Origin: Thelonectria olida
Lineage: Eukaryota > Ascomycota > Sordariomycetes > Hypocreales > Nectriaceae
Length of the DNA: 64,000 nucleotides
Assembly: GCA_020736575.1 (NCBI GenBank)
Contig: JAGPYM010000002.1
Span: forward strand, 1,550,001 to 1,614,000
Direction: 5' to 3'
This document shows, one piece after another, positions 46,689-58,474 of this stretch. How positions within the stretch are numbered: position 1 is the stretch's first letter; every line of letters begins with the position of its first letter. The position numbers and the translations under genes were made by a program. The notes beneath the pieces were generated by a model. It was not told where the DNA came from, searched no databases, and worked only from the letters and a program-made list of their open reading frames with translations.

Positions 46689-48103
46689 ATGATATACGTC
46701 ACACGCCGCACGCGGCGGCGTCTCGTCACGCAAATATTCTGTCTCGTCATCTTTTCCCTCTTCTTCTTCACCATTCTTCCTCAGGACTCTCCTATCCGCT
46801 TAGCCATCAACTTCAACGGCCAACGAGCCGTCAACGGCCTGCGCGGCGCAACCACCGACCGCGATGCGTGGTTACGGAGCAATCCTCCCTACGCGGTCGA
46901 TCTGTACCATGACGTCGGCTATCTCATCAAGACGGGCTACGGGACGCGTCACCGCGTGCCGGATCAGTTGGCCGCCTTTAAGGCCGCGGGTGGGTTCTTG
47001 GGTCATGAGGGACAGGATTTCCTGGTCGTGGGCGACTGGACGACCGTGAACGAGACAGACGCCGCGGTAATTGGAGTTCCCGTCCACGATGCTATCAAGA
47101 AGGTCACCGAGACGAAGATCAGAGGCAAGGTGGACGATTATCCGAGGCTCGTTAAGCACAGGAGCCTCCAGGAACAGCTCGAAAATGGCAATGAGAAGAA
47201 GGCGTTGAAGATTGGGCAAGAGTTTGGGTGGGAGTTGGATGCTCTGAAGGTAGATACGCCTTATTGCATCTGTTTTGGCGAGCCGTTGCTAACAAATCAC
47301 AGTTCATCATGGGCATGGAAATGCTTTACGAGAAGATGCCCTACAAGAAGTGGTATATCATCCTAGACGATGACACCTTTCTAGTCCGGCCATCTCTGGA
47401 GCTTCTCTTGAGACACTTGGACCCCAAGAAACCGCAGTATGTCGGCAACGCAGTGGGCGACTACAAGGGCCGGTTCGCCCATGGCGGATCTGCCATCCTG
47501 ATCTCCGGAGTGGCGATGCGGCGCCTGTTCCAGCACCCCGGCATCGTCGAGGAGGCATATGCCGAGTCCATGACGGAGACTTGGGGCGACCGGCTCGTGG
47601 CCACGACGCTACAGAAGCTAGGCATCTATATCGAGGAGGCCTACAGCCACCACTTCAACGGCGAGCCGCCGTCCATCACGCGCATCTGGGGCGATCGCTT
47701 CTGCTCGCCGCTCGTCTCCTTCCACGGCCTGCGCAAGCCGGGCGAGATGCTCCACGTGGGGAAGACGCTGGCGACGGCCGACGAGCCCGTCCTGTGGCGC
47801 GACGTGTGGCAGCTGTTTGGGGGCGCGCCCATGTCCGGGCTGGCGGGCGAGGCGACGCAGCTGTCGGTGGACCATGTGGGAAAGCCAGACGAGCACACGC
47901 GGACGTGGGGGGACGTCGAGAACACGGGCGCCTGCCGGGCCAAGTGCGATGAGCACAGACGGTGGTGTCTGGCGTGGACGTACGAGATGGGCACCAAGAG
48001 GTGCAACCTCAGCCCGTGGCTGCTCCTGGGGGCCGACGATGCGAAGCAGAAGGCTTCGGGCGTCAACTGGCCCAAGGTGAAGAAGCTGCTGGGAGCGTGC
48101 TAA
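46689..48103 (+). CDS. Fringe-like type II glycosyltransferase with PAN-like C-terminus
   Basis: Two exons, 46689-47249 and 47303-48103, give 453 residues; the 53 bp intron (GTAGAT...CACAG) is phase 0. A short basic N-terminus is followed by one helix (residues 12-31, LVTQIFCLVIFSLFFFTIL), the anchor of a Golgi type II enzyme. The catalytic part shows KKWYIILDDDTFLV with the DDD metal motif at residues 209-211. GDYKGRFAHGGSAILISGVAMRRLF and ETWGDRLVATTLQKLGI then follow, the pattern of the Fringe/DUF604 beta-1,3-glycosyltransferase group. Near the end, NTGACRAKCDEHRRWCLAWTYEMGTKRCNLS has the cysteine spacing of a PAN/Apple-type module. Donor and acceptor sugars are not known. The exon-2 text is markedly GC-rich. 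Confidence 0.92.
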
Positions 48104-50677
48104 GGATGATCGACGCGAGAACATACATGATACTAGAGATGGACAGTGGGGGGAGCCACGCTGGCTCGATTTTGCATAGCACTGTACGATACATGTAGAT
48201 TGAGAGAGGGGAAGGGGATTTGCGGTGCGGAGCCGAAAGTCCGGGATGGGATGTGTCTGGCGTTGGATAACCCCTGATTTGACGGATGCATATGATGATA
48301 CGGCCATGATATGGGCAAATGGGGTGGATTCTCGTCATATAGAAGCAGGCATGGGCAAGTAAAACGGCCGAGGAGAAGCACCGATACACAACAAGAAGAG
48401 ATGCTTAGGGCCGGAGATGTAGATTTAGGGTAATAGTTTCAATCTTGGACACAGACTTACATTTCCTTGTGATTTTGCATTCCCTGGAGCCAACATACAT
48501 GTTCGTACACGATACATGCAATAGGTTAACCAACTACCACTTCGCCTCGACCAACCCCTGGCGACCCAAGACTGCCACCTCGGGCTTTTCGGAAAGGCTC
48601 TAGAAGGAAATTTGGGGGCCGTGGAAGCTCTCCAACCTCTCCAGGAGTTCGGGAGCTAATCGGAGGCGAGAAAAGAAAATAGAAAGAAAAAAAAGAGGCG
48701 AGATGCTGAGATGAGCGAGGGGGGGGGGGCCTTTCTCCTGTCCTCGCTCGCTTGCTTCCCGTTTGACAGCGTCGCCAAACAGGGATCGTTAACTTATAAT
48801 TATGGGAAGGGAAAAAGGCACCGGGTTCGGTGGAGCAGAAAAAGGCTAGTGGCAGCCTTTGTTCCTACATGTAGAAAATACTCCGTGTGTGCAATGGAGG
48901 AGAGCGTTGGATGTGAGGGGGTATGCCTCGGCCGAGAGTCGAGATGACAGCTGGCTTGTGAGGAGGGGGGTCGATGTAGAAGAAGAAGTACGAATATTAT
49001 TAGGGTATTAAGACGACTGTCATTTTCGTGTGTACCAAGGTGGCATCTGTCTCTCCTGTCCTGTCGGTGACTTGGGTGTGGGTGGATGGGATGGATGCTG
49101 AGGTTACACAGGAACAAGGGTCTTGTTGACAATGGAACAAGAGGGAAAAAAGAAGGGGGAGGAGCCTGGCAGGGAACAAGAGGGTCGCACCGTCGCGGTG
49201 GGAGATGAGAGATGAGCGAAAGATTTCGGGGGGGTGGTTGTCGAGTGGATATCTGACGACGTATTCGTAGATTTGATGGTGGTCACTGGTGTGGGAGAGA
49301 AGTCGTTCTCTGGTGATGGGGGTTGTTTTGCTTTTGTTCGCAGGGGCGAGAAGCACCCAAGCAATACCCAGGAGATACATAATCAGGTGATGACGCGGTT
49401 GTAAAAGCATTGTTTGTCTGCGAATAAGCAATGCAGAAACAATGTTCGAGGACATTCGTGGAGACGTGAATGGTGGGAGTTTTGATTTCCGTCAGAAAGT
49501 GAGCTCAAGCCATCCTGCAGCTTGGGGGCTGAAAGAAAACGTTGTGGCGTTGCGGGGAGGCGTTCTCAATGGGCTGCAAGTAAAGTTGCATCGCTTGATG
49601 AACCATGATGCACCTCTTTATTAGCTAATTAATTCCTGCGCCGACAACTTTCAGCATTGCAGCCCAGATACTTCTTAGATTGGAGACCCGGAGTTCTGGA
49701 TTTATCTTTCTCTCCGTACCGTTGCATTGGTAATGGTACATGGATGAAAAATGAAGAAGATGAAGAAGAAGAAGAATACGACATGGCGGATATCCAAGTC
49801 CGAAGCCATGACAACAACAACAAGAACAACAACAGGGCCTTGCCAGGGAACGGGCCAAGAGAAGGCGGTGGAATACCCAAGAAAACGTCAACAGTTGTTG
49901 CTATGTTTACCTCCTTTCCCGATGGGCTACGATGGTCCCGATTCCCAAACCCAAACCAAAGATGAGGCTTGACAAGGCTCAAGGGGAGCTCCCTGCCCGA
50001 CCTTAGATTGTGCTGGAGCTGGGCAAGGCAGGGCAGGGCAGGGCAAGGCAATATCGACGGGAATAGGATTATTACAAGTGGCCTGGAGAAATACCCGGAT
50101 ACATTATACTCATCAGTTCGTACCGTACCCAAATAAAATAAAATCAAATAAAATAGGGGTGGTCCTCCCGACCGAAGGCAACAAATGGGAACGAACCCCT
50201 TTGCACTTTGGAAAGAATCCATGGATGCCATGCCACGACCTTGTCGACGACAGGGGTAACCAAAGAAGGGGGCATCCACTGGGAAATGCCCAGTTGCCCG
50301 GTTGAGATGGAATTAGAAAGGTCATCCTAGGAACTGGCAGCCATCAGGCCATTAGCGAGCCAGTCTCGTGTCGAGCAGTCAGATCTTGTTTAGATGGCAG
50401 TTGTGTAGTTGCGTGTGTACACACGCATCCATCATAATCTCTCTTGTGTATAGTACAGCACCTCCATCTGTGCATGTGTTCGTGTCTGTGTCGTGTCTGT
50501 CATTCCTTCGGGGGCTGCAGTTCCTGTCACAACTAGTTACACCCAGACATTGTACGTAGTATGTATCCAACTGTTGCAGCACCGTGATGCGCAACTGATA
50601 TCGCATGTCGCCATCACGCAGGATGCATAGCACCATCCAATCAATCCATCCATACCACCACCATCAGGAGGGGGGAT

Positions 50678-50694
50678 GGGGGGGGGGGGGGGGG
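50678..50694 (+). repeat. 17-base G run
   Basis: Seventeen consecutive G, preceded by a shorter G run. It is prone to length errors in sequencing and could form a G-quadruplex. Confidence 0.9.
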
Positions 50695-50796
50695 CGTCAT
50701 GGGAACGTGCGTGCGTTGCGTATCGGTCATCGTACATCATATTAAATCGTACATGTGGTCGTCTATCGTACGTACAGGAATAGCGAATTGCCCGAT

Positions 50797-50825
50797 GGGA
50801 CGCCTTGGGACGCCTTGGGACGCCT
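50797..50825 (+). repeat. 10 bp unit repeated three times
   Basis: GGGACGCCTT occurs in tandem twice and a third time with one change at its end (GGGACGCCTC). It lies in the non-coding upstream region of the transcription-factor gene. Confidence 0.85.
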
Positions 50826-52211
50826 CCCTCTCCCTGAAGCTTTGAACTCTCCACAACCCCGTTGCAGGGCCTCCTCGTGTGTTTTTGCTGCTGTATCGTG
50901 CGGCTGTCATCTCCTAGGTGCTCTGCTCCTTTCTCCTTCTGGCTCCCGTCGCGTCGTCCCGTCCGCCGCCGGCGCTCGCATTGCATGGCATAGCATGGCA
51001 TGGCGCATGGGCAATTTAGGTAGAGATGGGACGGGCCCAGCGGGTGTCTAGCCCGGCGCGGGCGACGATCCAGGAACAGTCCGGTCCGTCGAGGGTTGGG
51101 TTCGAGGGTTCGTCGTGGATGAGGTAGATTGGATGGATTCCATGGATCGAACAGTTCAACACCTACGTCGGGGACGCTGCAGCGAGTAGAGTTACAGGGC
51201 ATCATGCACTATGCACCGCCTATGCACTGAGCTGGACCCCATCGTCACTGCCAGCCCGAACCTCGACTGCTGACGGGAGGTATCTAAACTTCTTTTCCAT
51301 CTCCAACTCATCCAGAATAATTATTCTCCCATCCCCCAATAGATTCTGGACTAAATGTTCCCACACACCCCTAGACCCTTGTCCCTATTCCTCATTGACA
51401 TTGTCTTAATTTTCGTCTTCTTCTCTCTTTTCCCTTTGCTTGTATCCATCGACCCCGGCCTCTTATTCGCCCCGACTGACACACACGCCCCCCGTGTTGC
51501 TCCTCGTCCACCCCCGGCCTTCCGTTCCCCATCCTCCGTATCTTCGCCGCCCTGGCATTTGTCCTCTTTTTGACAGACGAGCTTCGAGAACGGAAAAAGA
51601 CAAGAAGGATATAGAAGAGCCGTCCTTGTTCCCCCCGGCCGTTCTGTCATCCTCCCGCTCGCTTCGATCGACGTCGCTTCGGCAGTCTCCACTGCAACAA
51701 TAGTCAGAACCACCAGAACCACCACTCCCACCACCATCCACGCAGCCACGCAGGGGGGGCCAAGCCGGGTCTCGATGTTGACGGATGCAGTCGACGAGTC
51801 TACTTTCCCAATCCTTCCCGATTCGACGAGCGTGCTTGTCTTCTTCCAGTGGCTGCCGCTGTAGTTCGAGACTGTGTCGTGGTTTTGGCGACTGTTGCTG
51901 CTGCACCCACTCACACGACTCAACATCCCGTCTTTTTTCTCCACGCCACTCTCCCTCTCCCGTCATCCCATCGTCGCGCCGCGTATCGCATCGTCTCTGT
52001 AGCCTCCATTGCTCCAGGGCTGCTCGTCGGGCCCTGGCTCCGGAGCCTGTCAACCTCCCCCTGTACCAATACCAATCGCCCTGGTTGCTCCCCTCCTTCC
52101 TTGTCCAGCACAAGGCCCTTCTCCGTGGTCCAGGGTCGCGTCCCCTGGTCGCTTTTCCCTTCTTCCTGACTTTTCGAACCGTCCCCATAAAAATTGCTAA
52201 TTAAAAACAGA

Positions 52212-55087
52212 ATGGCTCAAGGCGACCACGCCCAGAGTCACGACTCTGCCAATATATCTTCGGCTCAGGAGTCTACGGATACTTCTTCCTCGGTTCCTGC
52301 CGTCGTCTCCGTTTCTGCTGCTGCCACTGCCACCACTACTGCGACTCCCTCTCCCGCAACCTCGACAGCTCCTCTACCGTCTGCTACCTCATCGATCAGC
52401 TCGACACTCGCCGCCCCCGTCGACGCTCCCTCTGCTGTCTCTCCTGAGCTTCTCTCTGCTCCTACAACCACCCCTGAGCCTCCCACTGCCAGTACCGCGA
52501 CCACACTTGCCAGCCAGCCAGCGGCTCCTCAGCAGAACGGCGACAGCAGGGCCGCCGAGCCCGAGCCCAGTCAGACTCCTGATACGGAAATGTCGAGCCA
52601 ACACCCGGGTGCTCCCCATGGACAACCTGTGAGCTATCCGGGTCCCGCGAACCCGTATCCCTCGGCCGTTGGCGTTTCCGCGGCGCACTATGCCTCGTAT
52701 CCCGCCGTCTCGCAGCCCACCGACAACTACCGACCGAGTCCCATCTCCGTAGGGAGCAGTGTCATGTCTTTACCGAGTATGCGAACCATAGACTCGATGC
52801 CACAACCACCGGGTCCACCTGGGGCAGGTCCTCAGGCGATGTCTATGGGCATGCCTATGGCTCCTGTGCAGGCGGGCGTGCCGTTTTATGGGCATCACAA
52901 CATGGCCCTCGTTTCTGGTTACGGACTTCCGTCGGATCCAATGGCTCGTTACGCGTTGCCTCATGACCCACGACTCCTTACTCGAGGTGCCAAAAAGGTC
53001 CGTTTTCGACAGAGCAGGAAGCACCAGGAACTTCTGGATGCGGTCTTCGTACATGAAGAACCCGTGCTAATCGTGGTTGTTATTTAGGAGATCAAGCGCA
53101 GGACGAAGACAGGCTGTCTGACGTGCCGTAAGCGCAGAATCAAGGTGAGCTTAATTTCCGGTGTGCCATTCTTTTACCTGTGTCCAATGCCAGCGAGGAA
53201 GCATGGTCTACGGAGGTCTCTGCTGGAGGACGCTGAGACAAGGCCAAAATTTGTCAAGCAAGAGCTAGGATGGAAAAAAGACCAATTCGCCTACAGCTTG
53301 TCGTGTGGTTCCCTGGCTTGTTTGACTTGCTCTGAAACTACGACGAAGTTGACGATTCCTACCGTCACGTAGCTCGACGCCATTTTTTTTTCTGCTTCGC
53401 GTGTAAACCACGTTCGAGGAAATCGTCCTAGCGAGTCTCAAGCAGGCAATTGGCCGTTGCATCAGCTTCTGAAGCTCCTCATTGGCCGTTTATCTGCTGT
53501 GCAGCCCTCGTTTGCTTCCGATGACCGGCCCCTCGCTTTCCATTTTGATTTTTCCCACTTCCCCTCCATTATCCGTGGTGGTGTCTCCTTCCCCGTTCAA
53601 CATCCTGATAAACTTCATTCTTCTAGTGCGACGAGACACACCCGACTTGCAACAACTGCAAGAAGTCCAAGCGCGAGTGTCTTGGCTACGACCCCATCTT
53701 TCGACAACAACCAGGCAACCCAACTGCTTCCCACATCCAGCCCGCGCCATCAAGCCAGCCAACAACTCCATCAGTACCAAGCTCTCTGCCGCCCGCGATT
53801 CCATCTTCGTTGCCGTCAAACCCTCCCCCGACCGCTCGAGCAACCAATTCTTACGGCAACCAGCCGTCGATGCTCCCCAGCTCCTACGCGCCATCTCACG
53901 TGTCCACCACCAGTCCCAGCCTCCCCGCGCCCTACAGCCAGAACTCCATCGGCAAGCAGCCCGCACCTGGTTACCCCGCCGAAGCCGAATCACGGTACGA
54001 GTACGCGTCCGCCATCGATCCCGCGCTCCAGACTCTTCCGTCGATGAACCAGGACAATTCAAGATTGCTCGACCACGAAGCTTTTGTCGACAATTCTCTT
54101 CATCTTAGAGGTGGCGCCCCCTTCGCATGATTTTCGCATGATTTTCCCCTTCGTTTCGTCCTTCACTGCTGTTCTTAACATTCGCTCACACGCATGTTTT
54201 CCACAGCCAAAATGAAGCTCGACAAAATCATCGACCAGCTGGGCCCTGCTCCCCCGCTCCCGCAAGGTGCTCCTAACGAGGACATGTTGAAAGAGATGGC
54301 CAAAGTTTATTACGAAATATATGCACCCGGGCTCAGCCAGTTTCTCGAAACCAACTGGTACTACATCATGGTGGATGGAAAAACGGAGACCTTCCCCTCA
54401 AAAAACGCCAGGTTGCTTGAATTGATGGCGGCATTTCTCAAAGTTTTGGAGGCAGTCAAGGCCAACGATCACACTCAGATGGCGTCCTCTGGTATCCTTG
54501 AGACGCGGATTGTATGGGAGCTGGCTTGTCTTCCATACCATCATATGTCCACTTCGCCTGAAGCTGGGAACAACCAAGAGGGCGTGCCGGATGCTGAGAC
54601 TAGGGAGGCAAAAAACCGGGTTATCGTTCTTGAAGCTCTGCTCAGCGGGGAATATTTGGTCCAAAACCCTCTTTCTGTCCCTCCTCCGAATCCCGAGGCT
54701 CCTGCTCATCGACAATGCGATTTCTGGTACAACCTCGCCGAATTTGTACGATCACGAGAAGACCCCAACTCAGCTCAAGCCGCCAGGGCGAGGGAGGATG
54801 CTCTCGGCCGAATGCGAATCGTGTTGGATGGACTTGAGAACCGGGACCTGCTTTATTCCATTGCAGTTGCGCGTGAGCTGGCACCACATTACGAGCCTGG
54901 CTACGGCGCGACACTCCCTACCCACTTGGATGAGACGGACCCAAAGAACAGACTGGCAGTGGCGACCAAGTTCATTCTCTCTGAGGCACAGGTCACCGGA
55001 GGAACTACCAACGTGGTGCGACGATTCAGCGACATTGCTTCCAAAGCATTTGTTCGTCCTGGTGTCTGCATCGGTCGAGGATCTTAG
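52212..55087 (+). CDS. Zn2Cys6 transcription factor
   Basis: Four exons, 52212-52997, 53088-53144, 53627-54110 and 54207-55087, give 735 residues in phase. The first 260 residues are Ser/Thr/Ala/Pro-rich and disordered. The binuclear zinc cluster has six Cys at 272, 275, 282, 289, 292 and 299, exactly C-x2-C-x6-C-x6-C-x2-C-x6-C. It is preceded by KRRTKTGCLTCRKRRIK and closed by KSKRECLGYDP, the Moc3-like subtype. The cluster is split: exon 2 codes only 19 residues ending just before Cys282, and the intron after it is 482 bp, far longer than any other in the window. The C-terminal half, from KMKLDKIIDQLGPAPPL, is a helical region shared by orthologues with no named domain. The Moc3-like label is by resemblance. 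The target genes are unknown. Confidence 0.9.
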
Positions 55088-55814
55088 GCTGGATCTCCTG
55101 TGGATGATTGACTCATCTATCTAATGCCGGACTTCACGCCAAACTTGTTCCTTTCATTTGTTATTTACAACGTTGACTCGATCCCCTTTTTTTTTCTTGC
55201 ATTATTTGGGAGGCATGGCGAGGTTCATACAAAAGTTTTTCCTTGAATTTCCATTGTATTTCTTAGCTGGCGTTCGACTGTCCTCGTATAGGACTCTGGG
55301 AGGCATTCTGCTGTCGTTTTTGCTCTTTCCTTTTTATTTTGTATTACCCCCATGTACAGAGCCAACGCACTTACGCTCGCGGCGATACAGTTTCCTAATG
55401 GCCAAGACGGCCGAGGTGCACCAATTCCCCTAATACTCTTGCTCGCGAGCAAGAGAAGATTGGCAAGGAGAAAAGGCCTGAGTAGACCAGGTGTTTGCTA
55501 CGAGAATGAACCGTAGAGAAGGGTGGGAGAGAGTCTTGGACAAGGGGCTAGAAAGTCTTGTCATGGCCTTGTTCTTGTACGATATTACGGCCCTGACAGA
55601 TAGTGATCTAGTGTTGTAAGATGGTGAGAATAGACAAGAAGCCCTGGGGCTATATCAGTGATTTGCTGATACATTTCCTGCGTTCGTATCGTGTTGGCCA
55701 AAGAGGCTTGAGAATGTTTGCTTCTCGCAAACATCATTTGGGTCCAGTCGTAAATCAATTCGTCGTTCCGTCGTCTCTGATCTATGCCACTTCTAAAGCC
55801 ACAACTCTCATAAA
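55088..55814. other. convergent 3' intergenic region
   Basis: The stretch lies between the 3' ends of the Zn2Cys6 gene and the leftward acetyltransferase gene. Its only notable structure is the 20 bp palindrome at 55436-55455. Confidence 0.5.
55436..55455. repeat. perfect 20 bp palindrome
   Basis: CTCTTGCTCGCGAGCAAGAG reads the same on both strands with no spacer. It lies 350 bp after the Zn2Cys6 stop codon and 360 bp from the acetyltransferase stop, between convergent genes. Confidence 0.85.
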
Positions 55815-56462
55815 TCAAGATGTCTCTACCGTCTTCTCAAACTCGCTTCTAAGCAGCCGAAGCGTCACTAGGTCCATGATTACGCCATTCTTCTCAACGG
55901 CGTCCTTTCTTCTGCCTTCCTCGACAAATCCAGCTTTCTTCATCACACCCTGACTCCCCAGGTTCCTCGAAAATGCGGTTCCCTCGAGCCGGTTCAGCGC
56001 CGGCCACGTCGTAAACAAGTAGCGCACAAAGGCCGTCATGGCCTCGCTCGCATAGCCCTTTCTCCAGTGCGCGCTCGCGAACCAGTAGGCAACCTCCCAG
56101 GTGCGGTACAAGACGTCCTTTTCGATCTTGAGGCCGAGGCCGCCGATAAAGACGGGCTCGTCGGAGGGGTTGGCCGGGGTGTTTGGCTTGAGGAAGACGC
56201 CGTTGTTGACGGGGTAGTGGGGGTCGGGGCGTTCGGGGCGGCAGGACTCGGTGAGGAAGGCCTCTGCGTCGGCGAGGGTGTAGGGGTGGGGGAAGCGGTG
56301 GGTGAGGTTGAAGACGACGAGGGGGTCGTTGCCGGCTGCGGCCAGGGCGGGGGCGTCGGAGAGGGCGTAGCGACGGATGATGAGGCGGTCTGTTTCGAAG
56401 AGGAATGTTCCTGGTTCTGGACTGGGAGGGGAGGGGGAGGTGAGGATGTCGCTGGGGGCCAT
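55815..56462 (-). CDS. GNAT-family N-acetyltransferase (RimJ/RimL-like)
   Basis: A single-exon frame of 215 residues. The pattern is FETDRLIIRRYALSDAPAL at the start, VFIGGLGLKIEKD in the middle, then YWFASAHWRKGYASEAMTAFVRYLF. The last carries the acetyl-CoA pyrophosphate loop (W-R-K-G-Y-A-S-E) of the RimJ/RimL-type GNAT fold. It ends with GTAFSRNLGSQGVMKKAGFVEEGRR, the usual N-x-x-S-x-x-V-x-x-K-x-G-F block. The substrate is unknown; relatives modify small amines or protein N-termini. The first 20 residues are disordered. Length and motif order are normal. Confidence 0.88.
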   Translation of the reverse strand: MAPSDILTSPSPPSPEPGTFLFETDRLIIRRYALSDAPALAAAGNDPLVVFNLTHRFPHPYTLADAEAFLTESCRPERPDPHYPVNNGVFLKPNTPANPSDEPVFIGGLGLKIEKDVLYRTWEVAYWFASAHWRKGYASEAMTAFVRYLFTTWPALNRLEGTAFSRNLGSQGVMKKAGFVEEGRRKDAVEKNGVIMDLVTLRLLRSEFEKTVETS

Positions 56463-57251
56463 TGTGAAGTTGCTCTGGTTGAGAGTGTGTTTAGATGTGG
56501 TTGTCGTTGTTCATACGAGGCCTGTATCGAGTCTTGAGAGAGGTTGTCCAGGGAGACCCAGCTGGGTATTACTCGACGAAGATTGAACAGACTTGACGTA
56601 TAAAGCAGTGACAGAGCCTTGGTAATACTATGGTTTTATTTCTCGGTTTGTCGTGAGTCACACCGACATACCCGGTTAGCATCTGTGTAGGTGAGATCCT
56701 TCTTCCCTGTAATCAACGATTTAGGTAGGTGGTTAAGGAAGAAAGGTGGTGCCTACGGGGGAAAGAAGACGTGATAGGCGATTGAGTGACGATGATACGA
56801 TGTGGGAATAAATAAGCCTAGCTACCTACCTATGCCTCGGAGTTCCACAGAACTCGTGTTGATTGACAAGTCCAAGCTTGGAGTAAAATAGACGACGATA
56901 AGTTGATGCACTGCTCAATGTAACTACCTACGTACGTATTAACTCAAGCCTTGGAGGAGCTCTATGGCTTGAGAGGTCTGGTTTGTGCACGTCCTTTGAA
57001 GTGAGATGCGCTGATTGGTGATCTATCCAAGAAGTACTATACTGCTAAAGGTTCAATACCAGTCTAAATTGAAAGAACTTGTTATATAGGTAACCAGAAG
57101 TCCTCATCTTTAAACCAAGTCAAACTCCGAATAATTGCCTGAGCTTCTCCACTGATCTAGATTCCAACCTTGCTTGCCACTAGTAGCATCCAAGTTCAGC
57201 ATGCTGCCAAACCTCCAATACCCAGGCCCAGCAACATGTTGGAGCACACAT
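56463..57251. other. gene-free stretch
   Basis: This is the promoter side of the acetyltransferase gene and the 3' flank of the HET relic. Repeated CTACCTAC/TAGGTAGG elements occur (56720-56940), a motif type frequent between genes in this group. I see no gene. Confidence 0.45.
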
Positions 57252-58474
57252 TTATCTACCTGCCCGAACGAATACTGTTCTAGATGAATCTTTCGGAACT
57301 ACTATAAGCCCCTGGGAGTAAGTGTTAACTAGATGGGTGCGGGCTTGTGAAATCTCAAGATAGTAGCAACTCTTCAAATTGTCTAGATTTGTTTCCACAT
57401 CTAGAAGGGCGCCAGCTTCAATTTCACAGCAGTGGCTTTTCCCGTCAAAATCTGGTTCCATTGCGGCGAGGCCCGTCTTACTATATGTAGCCAGTCGTGG
57501 GGCGAGAAGGTGTTCTTGTAACGTCCACGCCCGTCTATGAATTGGGTCAGGCGGTCCGGCTTTATAGTGGCTGAGAATGAAAGATCCCGGGTCGCCGTTC
57601 GGACATCGATATCTTAGCCGATAAGTTGCGTCTGTTGGATCGCAAACTCGCAAAAAGCCCTCGGTGCTGGAAGCCGCTATTGCGGCAGAGATGACGAGAG
57701 CCGTAGAACCGTATATTTGATGCATCATTCCCAGCTCCCGGGCCATGTCATTCGGTTCGTCTTGAACAATACACAAGCTGTCGATCCGAATGTACTTGAT
57801 ATCTAACATCCTCGTAACCAGTATCGTGCCTCTGATGGACTACGGTTGGGAGTCAACGTTGAAGCCACGGAACCTTCCGCGATTGTTTGAGATAATTGCC
57901 TCTCGAATTGGGATCCTCCCCAGCAGTAACTCAAGGCCACGCAAGGAGATGAAGCGGCAACATCGGACCATTTGGCAAGCCGAATGCGTCCCAGTCCTGA
58001 TGAGCTTACATCGACTATTCGGCTAGGTATAAAGTGTTCACGACTATTGGAAATGTGTTGGCAAGATTCGTGAAATTCCATGCATTGCCTCAACTGCTCC
58101 CGCAAAAGCTTGAGGCATGCCTCACTCTCAATGTCCTTGTTGAGTGACCTGGCGGATATTCAGGTGGAGCTTGGATCATCTATCAAGAGACTCAGCCTTG
58201 AGAAATATACATATCCAAGCTGTGCAACCTACCAGGACTCGTGCAGTCTTCAAAGGCGAATAGCAGCAACACATCAATGGATGGAACACTCAATGTGTTA
58301 TCACTTTCTCCATCGGCCTCCAGGTCCTTTCTGAAAGACGCAGGAACGATAGCTTGAAACAAATGGCATCCTCCAGAGGCGGCGTCCAAAGCAATGCGCC
58401 CATTGAGCTTCACAGCGAATATACTGTTCGTCAAATCGCATGGTTCAAGCTCAGCCGGCCAGACCTCTAGCTTT
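57252..58474 (-). pseudogene. broken HET-domain (heterokaryon incompatibility) gene
   Basis: Minus-strand pieces in different frames together make a HET protein. 58474-58192 gives LEVWPAELEPCDL...LFAFEDCTS. The piece from about 58200 to 57850 gives DIESEACLKLLREQLRQCMEFHESC...PCVALSYCWGG, the start of the HET domain. The piece from about 57870 to 57252 gives FNVDSQP, a stop, SIRGTILVTRMLDIKYIRIDSLCIVQDEPND...HRRAWTLQEHLLAPR, the core HET motifs. At least two in-frame stops (TGA at 58160-58162 and TAG at 57840-57842) and one frame change (about 57870-57890) break it. Functional HET genes trigger cell death after fusion of unlike hyphae; this copy should be inactive. An odd intron could explain one break but not all. 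The boundaries are approximate. Confidence 0.72.

Larger units (their letters stand above)
48104..52211. other. 4.1 kb gene-free stretch upstream of the Zn2Cys6 gene
   Basis: No credible coding region. Frames on the two strands are low complexity. The last kilobase (51290-52211) is pyrimidine-rich and probably a long 5' leader of the transcription-factor gene. The final bases TGCTAATTAAAAACAG directly before the ATG look like a branch site plus 3' splice site, so a 5' UTR intron is likely. Simple sequence includes GAA repeats (about 49740-49780), GGGCA repeats (about 50020-50048), a 17-G run and a three-copy 10-mer. Confidence 0.5.

Noticed and set aside
49629..50279. A 216-codon open frame on the minus strand
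   Set aside because: It is made largely of translated simple repeats (GAA/TTC and GGCA runs). No family resemblance.
53457..54108. Two long open frames overlapping exon 3 of the Zn2Cys6 gene
   Set aside because: They are alternate frames of the same exon and the preceding intron. The in-phase model restores the six-Cys cluster exactly.
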